From Symsagittifera roscoffensis (taxonomy: Eukaryota > Xenacoelomorpha > Acoela > Convolutidae): a stretch of DNA of 64,000 bases. The notes under the pieces are model-generated. The model ran no database searches. It was not told where the DNA came from and worked only from the letters and a program-made list of their open reading frames with translations. Location of the stretch: assembly GCF_963678635.1 (NCBI RefSeq), contig NC_087067.1, positions 18,793,639 through 18,857,638 of the forward strand, given 5' to 3'. Both the position numbers and the translations under genes were made by a program. Of this stretch, positions 28,252 through 38,875 are shown piece after piece (position 1 is the first letter of the stretch; each line of letters starts with the position of its first letter).

Positions 28252-31130
28252 ATTTCCTTGTCCCGGGTGTTGATCTTGTGATCGCTGGTTTTTCTCCTCA
28301 TCCTTCTCCCGGACAAATAGTCTTGCAGCAGATTTTGTTCTACCTCTTCACCCTCTTTTTCCCGGTCTACAAAGGTGACAGTTTTCTTTTGCTTGCCGCT
28401 CTCCCGTCCTTTCTGTCCGTAAGAAGTACTGGTTAAAATCTCCTGGGGTATTGAGGATACTAGTTGCTGAACTATTGTCCTACAATCCCTCTTGTTCTCT
28501 TCGTGCTGTTGTCTGGACGGCATGATCTTCACTTTCTCACTGACTGTTAGCGATGCCACTGCTGCTGTCCACTCGGGGTCATCTCTGGTCACTTCTCTTT
28601 CTAACAATCCACCCAGTATCCGCATCACTTGTGGTGTGACTTGCACCGTTTTATCCAATAATGAGAGGCTGTTTATATTTATGCGAGAGAGTTCTTGCTG
28701 GACCAGGTTCGAGCGCAGCAACAAATCCAAGGGGACCGGGTCCTCCCTTGACAGGATCTTTATCTCGGCTGCTTTCTCTACAGGTAACTCAGGATGCCCC
28801 GGAATTGGATGTCCCGACTTATCCAACCATCTCGTTATGGGAAGCGCTTCATAAGTTTCTTTATCCAGAAACGAGAATCCCTCCTTTACTTCCGCCTGAT
28901 TGGCCTGCTTCTGTTCCAATCTTTCATAGAACTCAGTTTTCTTGCTGAGACTGTCAGCATTCTGATGTTTATCACGCATCCTATGTTCGATTATCATATG
29001 GTAGCCATCCAATCTTACTATCCATCTACCAATATAACTCTGATCCATCGAGTAGGTCTTCAACCAGGATAACGCTCTGTTGTCCACGCGTAACTTGAAG
29101 GGAGCGCTCCCCAAGTATGCACGGTACTTTTCCACGAAGGTGACTACTGCAAACATTTCTGCTTTCGGTGCGCCATATTTCATCTCTGTGTCACTCAAGA
29201 CCTTGCTGCCGTATGCAATGGGACGGAGAACCGTTCTTCCGTTCCATTCTTGCTCTTGATGCAAGATTCCTGAGATGGCCACCACCGATGCGTCTGTGTC
29301 GAGAACATACATGCCCTTTTCTGTAGGCATGCCCAGCACTGGCGCTTCGCACAGTTCCCGCTTTATGTTCTCGAAAGCAACTTGTGCCTCATCGTTCCAT
29401 TCGAATTTCTTCCCTTTGTTGCGCATCAGCTTCTGCATCGGATACACCTTGTCCGCATATCCTTTAATGAATTCACGGTAGTAATTGGCAAACCCTAGGA
29501 AGCTCATGAGCTGTGTGTCCGTTCTAGGAGCTTTCCATGTCAGCACAGCCTCTACTGCTTCCGGATCTGGCCTCACACCATGCCTGTCCACCATTCTTCC
29601 CAGGTACTTGATCGAATCCCTAAGGATTTCACATTTCGATGGTTTGCATTTCAAGCCTGCTCTTTTCATACATCCGAAGACCTCATCGAGCCGGTCAATG
29701 TGATCCTCCAGGGTCGGTGTCGCTATGACTACGTCATCCACGTAGCACATCAAGAGATTCCCGTACTTTTTGGTCACTCCTGTCAAAGCCTGAGCCATCA
29801 GCCTTTGAAAAGTTGCTGTTGCATTGCACAAGCCGAAGGGCATCCTCTTCCACTGGTACAACCCCAATTCGCACGCGAATCCGGTTTTCTCCCTGTCCTT
29901 CTTTCGCAGAGGAACCTGCCAGAAGGCAGAACCCAAGTCCAATGTGGTGAAGAACTTTGCATCACCAAGTTTGGATAGGCTCTCGTCTATTCGCGGTATC
30001 GGGTACGCATCTTTAATCGTTACCGCGTTCAAGTAACGAAAGTCGCAACAAAATCTAAGCTGCCCCCCTTTCTTTTTCGCCATTACTACTCCGCAAGCCC
30101 ATGGTGATTTCGAGGGTTCTATCATGTCGTATTCAAGCAACATTTCTATTTCCGCTCGGCACGCTTCCGATTTATGTGGCGTCATTCGCCTTGCGCCTTC
30201 CCTATGGGGAACGGCGCCCTCTTCTAGTTCGATTTCGTGTTCGACGAAATTACAGCAACCGATGTCCGCCTTATGTTTTGAAAATACTTCGGCATTCCGA
30301 TCTAGGAGGTCCCGCAATTTTTCAAAATCTCCCTCACCTATTTTTCCTTTTAAATGCTCTATTTCTGGCAAAACCGGTTTGTCAGAATCTAGTTCATATG
30401 ACGAGGGGCGTTCCGGAAAATTCGAGCAGCTTGATAAGCCGTCGTCCGTTTCGGATTTCATTGAAAACAATTTACGAATAGATTTTAATTCATCAATCCT
30501 CTTTAAAATTTTATCTTTATTGGCATGATAAGGACAGTCTTTCACACTATATTTCTTCAAGTTTTGTGTCTCTTCATAGTCGGTCCTCATCGGCAATGCG
30601 TAACCAAGCTTCTTTCCACGCTGGATTGAAACCGTGGTGTCCAGTGTGTTCAACAACACACTGACACACAGTCCGTTTCGCGTTACCGAGAAGCTCCGGC
30701 CTAAAATCACCGAACTCTGACTATTTGGATTCGGTACTAAGCAAACCTGTTTACTATCACTTAACGAATTTAAATTTCTCATTCTAAAAATCGCTACTAC
30801 AGCTTGTCCTGGTTGTAACTTTACTTTTCTATCCAAAAAAACTGGTACCTTATTTTCATCTGTTATTATCCTATTAATGGGTCTCTTAACATACTTTCGT
30901 TCCGGGTTTCTAATCCGTATTAGACCGTTGTTCAAGTCAATCATCACGTCAAAATTCCTGACAAAATCTCTGCCCAAGATGAATTGGTCGGCGTCGTCCA
31001 GATTCTCTACCACCAGGAAGCTCATCCAAAGGTTCCGTCCTCCCATGTGAAGGACCGTCACCGGTGTTCTTCCAGCTACGTAGATAGCTCCTCGATTTGC
31101 AGCGGCTAGTCGGAGATTCGTAGGAATCAA
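28230..31130 (-). CDS. Element B pol: protease end, reverse transcriptase and RNase H
   Basis: The first 100 residues hold the C-terminal half of a retropepsin (FILGRDFVRNFD). The reverse transcriptase spans about residues 300-540: LRFCCDFRYLN, FFTTLDLGSAFWQ, RMPFGLCNATATFQRLM and the catalytic YVDD at 463-466. The thumb LGFANYYREFI and the RNase H domain follow (DTDAS at 611-615, VDNRALSWL, DGYHMIIEHR, NADSLSKK). The order of RT, RNase H and then integrase places the element in Ty3/gypsy (Metaviridae). A charged linker closes the segment, and its start overlaps the integrase segment slightly. Confidence 0.95.
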   Translation of the reverse strand: MIPTNLRLAAANRGAIYVAGRTPVTVLHMGGRNLWMSFLVVENLDDADQFILGRDFVRNFDVMIDLNNGLIRIRNPERKYVKRPINRIITDENKVPVFLDRKVKLQPGQAVVAIFRMRNLNSLSDSKQVCLVPNPNSQSSVILGRSFSVTRNGLCVSVLLNTLDTTVSIQRGKKLGYALPMRTDYEETQNLKKYSVKDCPYHANKDKILKRIDELKSIRKLFSMKSETDDGLSSCSNFPERPSSYELDSDKPVLPEIEHLKGKIGEGDFEKLRDLLDRNAEVFSKHKADIGCCNFVEHEIELEEGAVPHREGARRMTPHKSEACRAEIEMLLEYDMIEPSKSPWACGVVMAKKKGGQLRFCCDFRYLNAVTIKDAYPIPRIDESLSKLGDAKFFTTLDLGSAFWQVPLRKKDREKTGFACELGLYQWKRMPFGLCNATATFQRLMAQALTGVTKKYGNLLMCYVDDVVIATPTLEDHIDRLDEVFGCMKRAGLKCKPSKCEILRDSIKYLGRMVDRHGVRPDPEAVEAVLTWKAPRTDTQLMSFLGFANYYREFIKGYADKVYPMQKLMRNKGKKFEWNDEAQVAFENIKRELCEAPVLGMPTEKGMYVLDTDASVVAISGILHQEQEWNGRTVLRPIAYGSKVLSDTEMKYGAPKAEMFAVVTFVEKYRAYLGSAPFKLRVDNRALSWLKTYSMDQSYIGRWIVRLDGYHMIIEHRMRDKHQNADSLSKKTEFYERLEQKQANQAEVKEGFSFLDKETYEALPITRWLDKSGHPIPGHPELPVEKAAEIKILSREDPVPLDLLLRSNLVQQELSRININSLSLLDKTVQVTPQVMRILGGLLEREVTRDDPEWTAAVASLTVSEKVKIMPSRQQHEENKRDCRTIVQQLVSSIPQEILTSTSYGQKGRESGKQKKTVTFVDREKEGEEVEQNLLQDYLSGRRMRRKTSDHKINTRDKEICPGSPR

Positions 31131-31133
31131 ATC

Positions 31134-32258
31134 TTACCGCGTGAAGCCCATTCTCTCCCAGGTTTTTATCGGCATCACACTCACCACCGCGCCTGTGTCC
31201 AGAAGCCCTGTGACTCCGATTTTTGTTCCGTTGGTGTCAAGCAGGTGTGCTGTCACATCTGCTTCATATCCAATATGTACCGCGTCTTGTTCCATCATGG
31301 CGTCATGGCCTATCCTGCGGACTTTGAGTTCCTCTTCACCCAAATAGATCTGCCCCATTTGGTTATCATCTGTTGTTATGTAAGTCCTGGTGTAGATGCT
31401 GATTCCATCCACGTTCAGCATTATTTGATACGGCCCATAGACCTCCAAGTAGCGTCCATGAAGTTTCTTCATGCGAGGGCCACCCGTCGTTAGTAGTGCT
31501 CGCACAGCTCTCGACTCAGTGCGTGGCTCCACCTGCCTCAGATAATCTGCATATGTGTCCAAATGCATTAAAGTGAACTCTGATGGTTCACTCAAATTTT
31601 TTATTACCTGGTGTCCAGCCACTGAGATTATCGACTGTATCTTCTTTCCCTGCGGCGCCATGCCGAACCTCTTACCGGAGATCACTTTAAGTTTCATATC
31701 TAAACTGCTTGGTGTTTTCGTCTCTTCGAACTCCGTTGCCTCGAAGGTATTCAGTTGCTCCTGACGCTTTTCATTTTCCAGTTCAAGTTTCACTTTTTGT
31801 TCGATCTCTTTCGTCACCAATTCCTGCTGTACTCTATTTAAAGCATCCTTTGCGGCTGCCTTATAATCGATCTTGAAGTCATCGGCCGCAGTTGCTGGTT
31901 CCGGTACACGTGCCTCTTCTGTTACTGCTTGCATTTTCTTTGCCGCCAGCTCTTGAGGTTTGTCCTTCCTGCGTGCCTCTGCTTCGCTCAAAAGTCGAGC
32001 CTTGCTTGCTTTCACTCCTGACAAAGCTTCTTCATGCCTTGGATGCTTGATGTCTGCCACTGCATCCCAGAATTGCGGACAATCTGATTTAAAATGACCT
32101 TCCAAGTTACAAAAGAAACACCTCGGGCCAAATTTCGCAATTACTCCTCTCATGAAATCCTCATGATCCAACTCTGACGCATCTTCGTCCTCGAGGCTAA
32201 AGCCTATTGCTTTCATGCCTTGTTTGTTGCTGACACATGATGGTCTGTTGAACTGCAA
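31134..32258 (-). CDS. Element B gag-pol junction: zinc knuckle, linker and retropepsin active site
   Basis: A CCHC zinc knuckle is seen in CFFCNLEGHFKSDC near residues 47-60, followed by DIKHPRHEEALSGVKASKARLL, a segment I associate with invertebrate gypsy-type elements. A Lys/Glu-rich linker of 100 residues leads to a protease whose active-site loop LLDTGAVVSVMP lies near the C-terminus. The rest of the protease is in the next segment. Overlap with the upstream gag frame by about 45 bases fits the gag/pol recoding common in the family. Confidence 0.85.
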   Translation of the reverse strand: MQFNRPSCVSNKQGMKAIGFSLEDEDASELDHEDFMRGVIAKFGPRCFFCNLEGHFKSDCPQFWDAVADIKHPRHEEALSGVKASKARLLSEAEARRKDKPQELAAKKMQAVTEEARVPEPATAADDFKIDYKAAAKDALNRVQQELVTKEIEQKVKLELENEKRQEQLNTFEATEFEETKTPSSLDMKLKVISGKRFGMAPQGKKIQSIISVAGHQVIKNLSEPSEFTLMHLDTYADYLRQVEPRTESRAVRALLTTGGPRMKKLHGRYLEVYGPYQIMLNVDGISIYTRTYITTDDNQMGQIYLGEEELKVRRIGHDAMMEQDAVHIGYEADVTAHLLDTNGTKIGVTGLLDTGAVVSVMPIKTWERMGFTR

Positions 32259-34666
32259 TTAGCACAAGAACGTCTCTTGTCCATATCATCCCTCGGTTTG
32301 TACCAATTGTTCCCTTGGTTAGCTGGTCCGTTGTTAAAATTGCCATAATTGTTCTTGCAATATCCAGATCTCGAAGGAGGTTTCAACAAAAGATACTCTT
32401 TTGATTTGAGCCTCAACTCCTCCGGTGTTGGCGCATTAGTTGATAGTGGTGTGTAATGCGTTGCTAGCATCGTACGAAGTTCATCATTTTTCACACCATC
32501 GATGAATTTTGAGGCTACGGCCAGGTTCATCCTTCGGTTTGACTCATCCGGTTGGCTGCGTCTTCTCAGCATTTCCAAATCATCGAGAAACTTGTCTATT
32601 GTTTCATCTTCTCGTTGCCTCCGTTTCTCGAAGCGCATCATCGCCTGGTGCCCCTGCACCCCTGATCCGAAACGGTTTAACAAGATTTCGAAGATTTTCT
32701 CAGCAGTGTCACGTTGATACTGTTTCTTAGCCATGACACAGTTCAGGGCTGTCCCTTCTAAGTTGCTGGTGAGCGCGCTGCATTCCTGTCTCTCCGACAA
32801 GTCCTCTTCCTCGAAATGCAGCTTCATTACCTCTATCCAGGTATCAATACAGCCATCAGATTCGTCCTTGTAGCATCTTGGCTTCTTAAAGACTCTTCTG
32901 GACTTTTCACTGCGTTCATTGGTTCTAGATAACCGCGTCAGGAATGTCTCCAAAGACCTGTTCAGGGGTTCAAATGCTGTGGCCATTGCCGTAGCATCCC
33001 TTGAGTGTCCCGCCTGAGTGTCCTCACACCTTGTCAAAGGCTCTGTGTGCGGTGCATCCCTGCAATCCGAATCACCGTGAGCGTTTCCCGCTTGGCCCAT
33101 GTGACTCCTCCTCGGGCTTGTATGCCCCATGTTGCCAGAATCGCTTCTCCCGGTCGCATGTGTGCTTTGCGTTGGTCGTTCGTTCGAGGTTTGTCTGTTC
33201 CCCGTTGAACTTGCTCTACTGTTCGGGCCCCATGCTGTATTACCCCTTGTGGCATAGCCTGATGAACTGCCCCTGCCTCTAGTGGATCCATTTGTCTTCC
33301 TCCTTTGATGTTCATTGAAGTTCACCCTCGGTTCCCTGCTGGGACCTCCCGAGTTCGGCTCTCCTTCTTCTGGTCCACTCTTGCTGCTTAGTAGCCCGTC
33401 CAACCTATCCATGATAGCCTGCGTTCGCCTCTCCATCATCGCGTCTATCTTTGTGTCAAGAGACCCAAGAGACTGCTCTTGCTGAATTCTTAACTTCTCC
33501 ATGTCGGCTCTTAAGCGTAACTCCCTCTGTTCCGCCTCTCTTGTCATTCGCGACAAGTTCCTCGTCATATGTTCGTCCGTTCTTTCTTTCAAGCGTTTTT
33601 CGCTTCTGCCAACTTCTTGTCTGTTGCGGTTTATTTCTTCCCGCAGACTTTCTCTTTCAATGTGAACTGCTCTTTCCAGTTCACTCATCCTTATCGACAT
33701 CTGTTCATTTTGTTCTCCTAAACTGCCCACTATGTTGTTTAAGGCTTCCTCTAGTGCTGCCCCGTTATCCATGAGCGGCGTCACTAGTGGTGGTGTAACT
33801 CTGTCGGTCCCAGGTAGCTTCGTGCTGGTAAAGATCCGGGCCTTGACTCTCTGTCTTGACGTTTTATCATTATTTATTTCAGGATCCGCTAACGCGTTGC
33901 CAAGCCCTCTGGTTCTACTCTCTTCAAGTTGTGGCTCCGAACTTGTCCTAATCGTGAAGTCCTTCGACTGGCCCGGCGTGTTTGCCTCTTTGCCTATCGT
34001 TGTCACTACACCAAATTTATCCATGGTTCCAGTCTCTCTTCCGACGTATGCCTCGTTCTCCTGGATCGAACTGTTGAGGCTGACCTGAGATCCAAAGTCC
34101 CCTTGCTCCTCTTCATCCTCTTCCTCCTGGGATTCACCGTCATTTCCTGCTCCTCCTCCCATGCTGAATGGAAAGATGTTTCCGAAGGTGTTCTTCATTC
34201 TTTCTGAGAATGATGATGACGTTGTTTGTTTCCCCGTTCCGCCTGCCATCATAGTGTTGTCTGTCGGAGATCTTCTAGTTGCCGTTACTTCAGTTGAGAT
34301 GTCGGACAGTTCCGACATCTCCTCTCGATCCAATGTCCCGGTGGAAGTGGCAAAATCATGGCCTTGTTCTACCGGGGTAGATTCACTCGCCAGCCTTCTG
34401 CCTCTCCCTTCCAGTTCATTTACTTCCTGGTTGTCATTCATGGTATGGTCAGTATTGACCTCCACTTCTAACAGTTCTCTTCGCTCTTCTGAGGTCTTTT
34501 GACTTCTCGTTTCAACCATTCTGCCTGAAACCGTCCCCCTTTTGTCAGACCGGGATCGCTTGATCCAATCCACAAAAGGATCGGTCATCGTTTTTCTTTG
34601 CTTCTCAGGTATGAATTTCCTAGAGCTATTACCTCGTTTTGGTATCCTTGACTTGTCTAAACTCAT
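32213..34666 (-). CDS. Element B gag (817 residues)
   Basis: The N-terminal 300 residues are polar and low in complexity (Ser, Thr, Glu and Arg rich). A coiled coil lies at about 310-420 with many Glu/Arg heptads. A Gly/Ser/Arg-rich hinge follows. The capsid-like core lies near residues 620-760 (DTWIEVMKLHFEEEDL, ALTSNLEGTALNCV, ILLNRFGSG, FEKRRQREDETIDKFLDDLEML), the usual retrotransposon-gag pattern. The end SCANCSSTDHH begins a zinc knuckle. In living relatives this protein packages the RNA into a particle. At 817 residues it is long for a Ty3/gypsy gag, mainly because of the N-terminal extension. Confidence 0.88.
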   Translation of the reverse strand: MSLDKSRIPKRGNSSRKFIPEKQRKTMTDPFVDWIKRSRSDKRGTVSGRMVETRSQKTSEERRELLEVEVNTDHTMNDNQEVNELEGRGRRLASESTPVEQGHDFATSTGTLDREEMSELSDISTEVTATRRSPTDNTMMAGGTGKQTTSSSFSERMKNTFGNIFPFSMGGGAGNDGESQEEEDEEEQGDFGSQVSLNSSIQENEAYVGRETGTMDKFGVVTTIGKEANTPGQSKDFTIRTSSEPQLEESRTRGLGNALADPEINNDKTSRQRVKARIFTSTKLPGTDRVTPPLVTPLMDNGAALEEALNNIVGSLGEQNEQMSIRMSELERAVHIERESLREEINRNRQEVGRSEKRLKERTDEHMTRNLSRMTREAEQRELRLRADMEKLRIQQEQSLGSLDTKIDAMMERRTQAIMDRLDGLLSSKSGPEEGEPNSGGPSREPRVNFNEHQRRKTNGSTRGRGSSSGYATRGNTAWGPNSRASSTGNRQTSNERPTQSTHATGRSDSGNMGHTSPRRSHMGQAGNAHGDSDCRDAPHTEPLTRCEDTQAGHSRDATAMATAFEPLNRSLETFLTRLSRTNERSEKSRRVFKKPRCYKDESDGCIDTWIEVMKLHFEEEDLSERQECSALTSNLEGTALNCVMAKKQYQRDTAEKIFEILLNRFGSGVQGHQAMMRFEKRRQREDETIDKFLDDLEMLRRRSQPDESNRRMNLAVASKFIDGVKNDELRTMLATHYTPLSTNAPTPEELRLKSKEYLLLKPPSRSGYCKNNYGNFNNGPANQGNNWYKPRDDMDKRRSCANCSSTDHHVSATNKA

Positions 34667-37613
34667 TCTTTATTTGTCACTTTCCTATGCCCACTCTTGA
34701 CTCAATTGCTAGAGACCTTATAGTTTTATTAACAATAATAATGACACAACACAATAAATTTCACCAGATTCTACTAAATAGTGACCACGAATCCCTGTAT
34801 GTTGTAAGAGTACAGTTTGTATAAAATTTATTCACACTGACCGATTATCGGTCCAGAGATCTGGAAACTAGCACAATATGATGTTATCAGTCAATTTTAA
34901 AAGATAGTGTACTCACTACCCAATCAAGCACAGTTTAGGTTGATTTAAAATAAAAAAAAAACAAAAAAAATATATATTGACACAATATGAATGTATATAT
35001 AAAAAAAACGTATGTGTCTTGTACTCTTAGTCGGTCGCAGTACAATAGTCGAACCTGTCTTTTAAAGAAAAAGCTTTCCCTGCTTGGTGCTGCACCAAAC
35101 AGACAAAACTTTGAAGGCAGTAATTTTCTCAAGTGGGCGTCTATTGCACCCACCGAGTACTGTGTTACCTATCTGCCTTCGGACTGCCCGAGCTAGACCT
35201 ACTAAAATCCTCAGGGCAGTCACTTTTCCCAAAAACGTATTATGTTTCAATCCACACCAATGAGTCACGCTCTTTTTAATTTAGACTTAGTGTCGCGAAT
35301 ATCCGAGTTCGGACCTGTTTTGTATTAGTCTGGTTCTTTTTTGAGAGCAAGTTACCAGTGCAGTCACTGATACCTAGCCTGTGTATTAATAACCTAATAC
35401 CTCTCGCTTTTTAGTCTTTCTTTCGTTTACCTAAGTCCTTAATAAAATAATACCCCTCCGGATTGGCACAAATAGGACCCTTCCGGACTGTCAGAATATG
35501 GACCCCTCCGGATTTGGACCCCTCCGAATTAGCAACTATAAGACCCTTCCGGATTCGGACCCCTCCGGTTTTGTGGAAAGTAGACCCCTCCGGATTCGGA
35601 CCCCTCTGACTTTGAAAAATTTCGACCCCTCCGGATTGGGAGCCCTTAGCTCTGTCAAAGTAGCTTTCCGTAGTTTTCTTAATTTCAGCTTATACCCCTC
35701 CGGATACGTTCTGCGTTGCTTTTATGCTGTTTGAATTAACTGGGAAGGGTATAGGTTCCTTTCCTAGACCCCTCCGGGTTGAAGTTAAGGCACTTATTTG
35801 ACAATTCACACTAACGGTGAAGGGTCTTATCACTTGCCTAATTTCGACTGTATTATGGTTGTCTTGTGCCTTCAGCCCTCCCTCTTTGTCTAGAACTGTC
35901 CTAAGTTACTTAGTTCAATCGCTATCAACTTTTGGTAGAGGTATAAGGGTTTTTCAGAAAAATTTATAAAACGTGAAGGGTGTACCCCTCCGGATTTGTG
36001 TAATTTGCTAAAAACAATCTCAAAAAATTTTCTCGCTCGCTTTTCCGAAAAATTTCTGATCCTATTAGTAAGCTCAGCTATTTTCTGATCTATTGGTACC
36101 AAGATCAACTCGATATGATCAGTAGTTCCAAAGTTATTAACCAAAACGTCTTTTTTTTTGAACTCAAAAAATTTTCTCTCTTATAGGTTCCGCCTAACTT
36201 TTTCCGCAAATCTGGTCCTTTCGACCTCAAAATATTGATCCGAGCTCAAAAGGCCTATACTCTTCTAGTTCAATGCAAAAGACCCGATCTAAAACGCTAT
36301 TGTAGAAAAAATTTGCGAAAAACTATGCTACCTGGACCCCTCCGATTGATGAATCCACCAAATCAAACACGTTATGTTCGATTTCTCTGCAACCCGGAAG
36401 GCTTTCGGGTAGCGGATTTTAAGACTTGTAGATTCACTAGTGGAGGTTGTCCGAACAACTATTTTTACTGTCCTACCTCAAAAATTTCAAAAAATTTTCT
36501 AAATTTTTAGTTTTTCTTACTATCAAAAATTGGGAAAATTTGGTTTTTGGTACCAAACTAGTTCCAACCACTTCCGAACTAAAGTTAACCGGTTCTACTT
36601 ATTACAGTAGTGCAGTTACGATGTAACACACTAACTTAGCGCTTTTTTCCGTTTCAAAAAATATCGATATCTCAAAAATCGCGACTTGTGGGGGGATCAA
36701 AATATCGCTATTTTGACCCTAAAAACCGGTCTGTTTTCGTTGTTTTTCACTGAAAAACGATATATGACTATTAATATAGGCTATATGAATAATAATATTA
36801 GTAATACTATACCCCTCCGGGTTTGTTTATTATCCGAATTAAGGTGCTTAACTCGGATATTCGCAGTTCGGTGAAGGGTCACTACAGTGCAGCACTGTCG
36901 AGCCCCCCACAGATTACTATCTTACTTTTTGTACCAAAAGGGATACAAAACTTGTTAACGATACCCAACAGTCGATTGTTGTTGTCGTTGAGCCCCTTCT
37001 TGTTGCTCCTTGAACTGCTTGCCGGATCGGTCTTCACCCAAGACCCTTCCGAATTGAGCGCAAATCAGCTGACCCTTCCGGATTGAGCGCAATTTATCAT
37101 TAACGTGCTTAAATGCTCAAATAACCCTACAGTACAAGCCTCACAAACGGGCCTCAAAATTGATCGTAACGATCCTGACTGATATAAATGCCTGTAACAA
37201 CAATATATCTATCAACAACAAACGGGGGGGTTGAATCACATCTTGTCTGGGGGGATGATTTCTACTGATTTTCTACTTTTTTACTGTTTTTGGTTTTTTC
37301 GGTAATTTTTTATGTTTTTTGTTTTTCTTGGGTACTATACTACTTTTTGTTTGGTTTTACTTATATCTTTAAATGTTTTTGGTCACAAACCACTCAGGGG
37401 ACGAGGGGTTCGCGATTCCCCCCACCCTTCCTGGTTCATGAATTTTCGGTCTTAACTAGGTTAAAAAACTATTCACGGCAATCCGGAGGGCTTCCGCGTT
37501 CCGAACTACCCTTCCGCCCCGGCAGTTTAGGCCTATTAAGGGCGTTAATGTGAGCATCCGCTCGGCGCGGAGTGCTCGTTAACGGTTCCGTCGGTCATGA
37601 TGTTACGAAAGAA
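34667..37613 (-). other. Unusually long 5' leader of element B (about 2.9 kb)
   Basis: Between the candidate primer-binding site and the gag start lie nearly 3 kb without a convincing frame. The part nearest gag is AT-rich with a long A-run near 34948-34972. The middle carries the CCGGA-motif array and scattered single copies at about 35982, 36336, 36810, 37041 and 37071, plus inverted copies near 36391 and 37480. Leaders in this family are usually a few hundred bases. Confidence 0.7.
35452..35780 (-). repeat. Array of about 11 AATCCGGAGGGGTC-type motifs
   Basis: On the + strand the unit reads GACCCCTCCGGATT or GACCCTTCCGGATT. Copies start near 35452, 35477, 35501, 35517, 35542, 35558, 35583, 35599, 35624, 35694 and 35767. 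The spacing is 15-25 bases in the dense part, so the units are separated by unlike sequence and do not form a simple tandem repeat. The motif also occurs in both LTRs of the element. Confidence 0.85.
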
Positions 37614-37631
37614 TAACACCCAGGAGCGCCA
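37614..37631 (-). promoter_or_regulatory. Candidate primer-binding site of element B
   Basis: On the - strand TGGCGCTCCTGGGTGTT begins 12 bases after the 5' LTR. TGG followed by a GC-rich stretch is the usual complement of a tRNA CCA end. I did not identify the tRNA, and the 12-base gap is longer than usual. Confidence 0.45.
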
Positions 37632-37643
37632 TAAAAACATACA

Positions 37644-38565
37644 TGTAACATTCGCCCGGAAGATACATATCGACGGATAACAAAACTAAGTCTTAAGACG
37701 ACTGGCTAGCGTCTAAACAGAGCTTTGCATGTTTTTCACCGTCTCTACCAAGCCAGTACTTTTCGGTGGTCTTTCTTACATCAGGCTGACAAAAACGTTA
37801 CTGTTCTCCGGCTTCGACCAGAACGCTCAAATTAACTGAATTACATGCGAAATTAGTGAGCTCATGGCTGGGTCTCTGTATCCCCAGACCACGAGGTCAC
37901 TCCTAAAAACAGGGCTACTACTTATTATATTACTATGGTTTTTGTTCAGTAGATAAAAATCATCATCTCCATCGAAGATGGATCAACCCTTTCCCCCAAC
38001 TCCTAGCACCTCATCCTTGTCAAAACTAATCAAAATATCAGTTAAATTCAAGTCAGGACATGACAGGATGCTAAAAGTTTATGTGAGTTAATAAAAGTTT
38101 CCGTCCCGAGACCCTTCCGGATTCTTGAATCCGCCAAATCAAGCTCCTTACTCTTGATTTCTTGCTAATCCGGAAGGCTGGTTCTCACCCTTCACCGTTG
38201 TTGGCAACGGCCTTGCAACTATTGTAGCAGCACAATAGTTGCAACTTGGAACGTTCTCTGCTATTGTAGTTCGTTGTCGTTTTTCTTCAATCTCGATTTT
38301 CGTTCTGTTCGCAATCGCAGATAAAGTTGTTCTGTTTTTTTACTCGCTTTTTTGTTAAAATGGCCGTTTCAGCATTTCTCAGAAATGTGACGTCATCATT
38401 CGAATTTTTGAAAATTTAAAATACTAGAATATTCTAGCCCTCACCGTTTGGCTAAACGTTCCAATAACGTCGCTAATCCTTCGAAATCATCAACTCGGAA
38501 GGCTTCCTGCTCAAAATTCGAATCCTGCATAAATTGCATTTTGGCCATTCCGGTCGAATGTCACA
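37644..38565 (-). repeat. 5' LTR of element B (922 bp)
   Basis: It is the same sequence as 14067-14988 apart from about three substitutions seen by eye (near 38012, 38136 and 38447). It lies directly against the resumed LTR of element A at 38566. Confidence 0.95.
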
Positions 38566-38787
38566 CCTAAGTATGGGGACGTTTCTAATTCTAGAGTGGG
38601 GGGATATTTTAGTAGTAGCCTTTAAGCTGTAACGGGTCGTAGTCTCATGTCACAAGCGAACCGAACTGGCTCCGACCGTTCTTGAGGTAGAAAAACACAA
38701 GAGATGGTGTCCCTGACCCTTGAGCCAGTGGTTATAGGGCCTATTTTTCTTAAGCCTCATGTGTGACTGCAGTAGACGAATGTTACA
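38566..38787 (+). repeat. 3' LTR of element A, second part (222 bp)
   Basis: It resumes with CCTAAGTATGG after element B and ends CGAATGTTACA at 38787, the terminus expected for this family. An A-rich run and host DNA follow. With 13370-14066 it completes one LTR of about 919 bp. Confidence 0.8.
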
Positions 38788-38875
38788 AAAAAATCTTACA
38801 AAAAAGAAATATTTTGTAAGATTTCATTGACAAATAGACCTTGCTCTTTGGAGTCTTGAAAAAAATATTTATCTC

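Larger units (their letters stand above)
14067..38565 (-). mobile_element. Giant Ty3/gypsy-type LTR retrotransposon, element B, nested in the LTR of A
   Basis: A 24.5-kb element on the - strand, bounded by 922-bp direct LTRs with TGT...ACA termini. Reading 5' to 3' on its own strand it has an LTR, a candidate primer-binding site, a leader of about 3 kb, gag, protease, reverse transcriptase with RNase H, integrase with GPY/F tail and macro-like domain, two long extra frames, a polypurine tract and an LTR. The LTRs differ at only about three positions, so insertion was recent. The flanks share CCT (ACCT if the terminal A is counted), a short or ambiguous target duplication. The gag-pol part looks broken, with about three to five breaks; some frame changes could be natural recoding or assembly error. 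Most Ty3/gypsy elements are 5-12 kb, so this one is very large. Confidence 0.93.

Noticed and set aside
34935-35268. Short frames in the leader of element B
   Set aside because: AT-rich, with no homologue and no conserved start; better explained by chance in a long non-coding leader.
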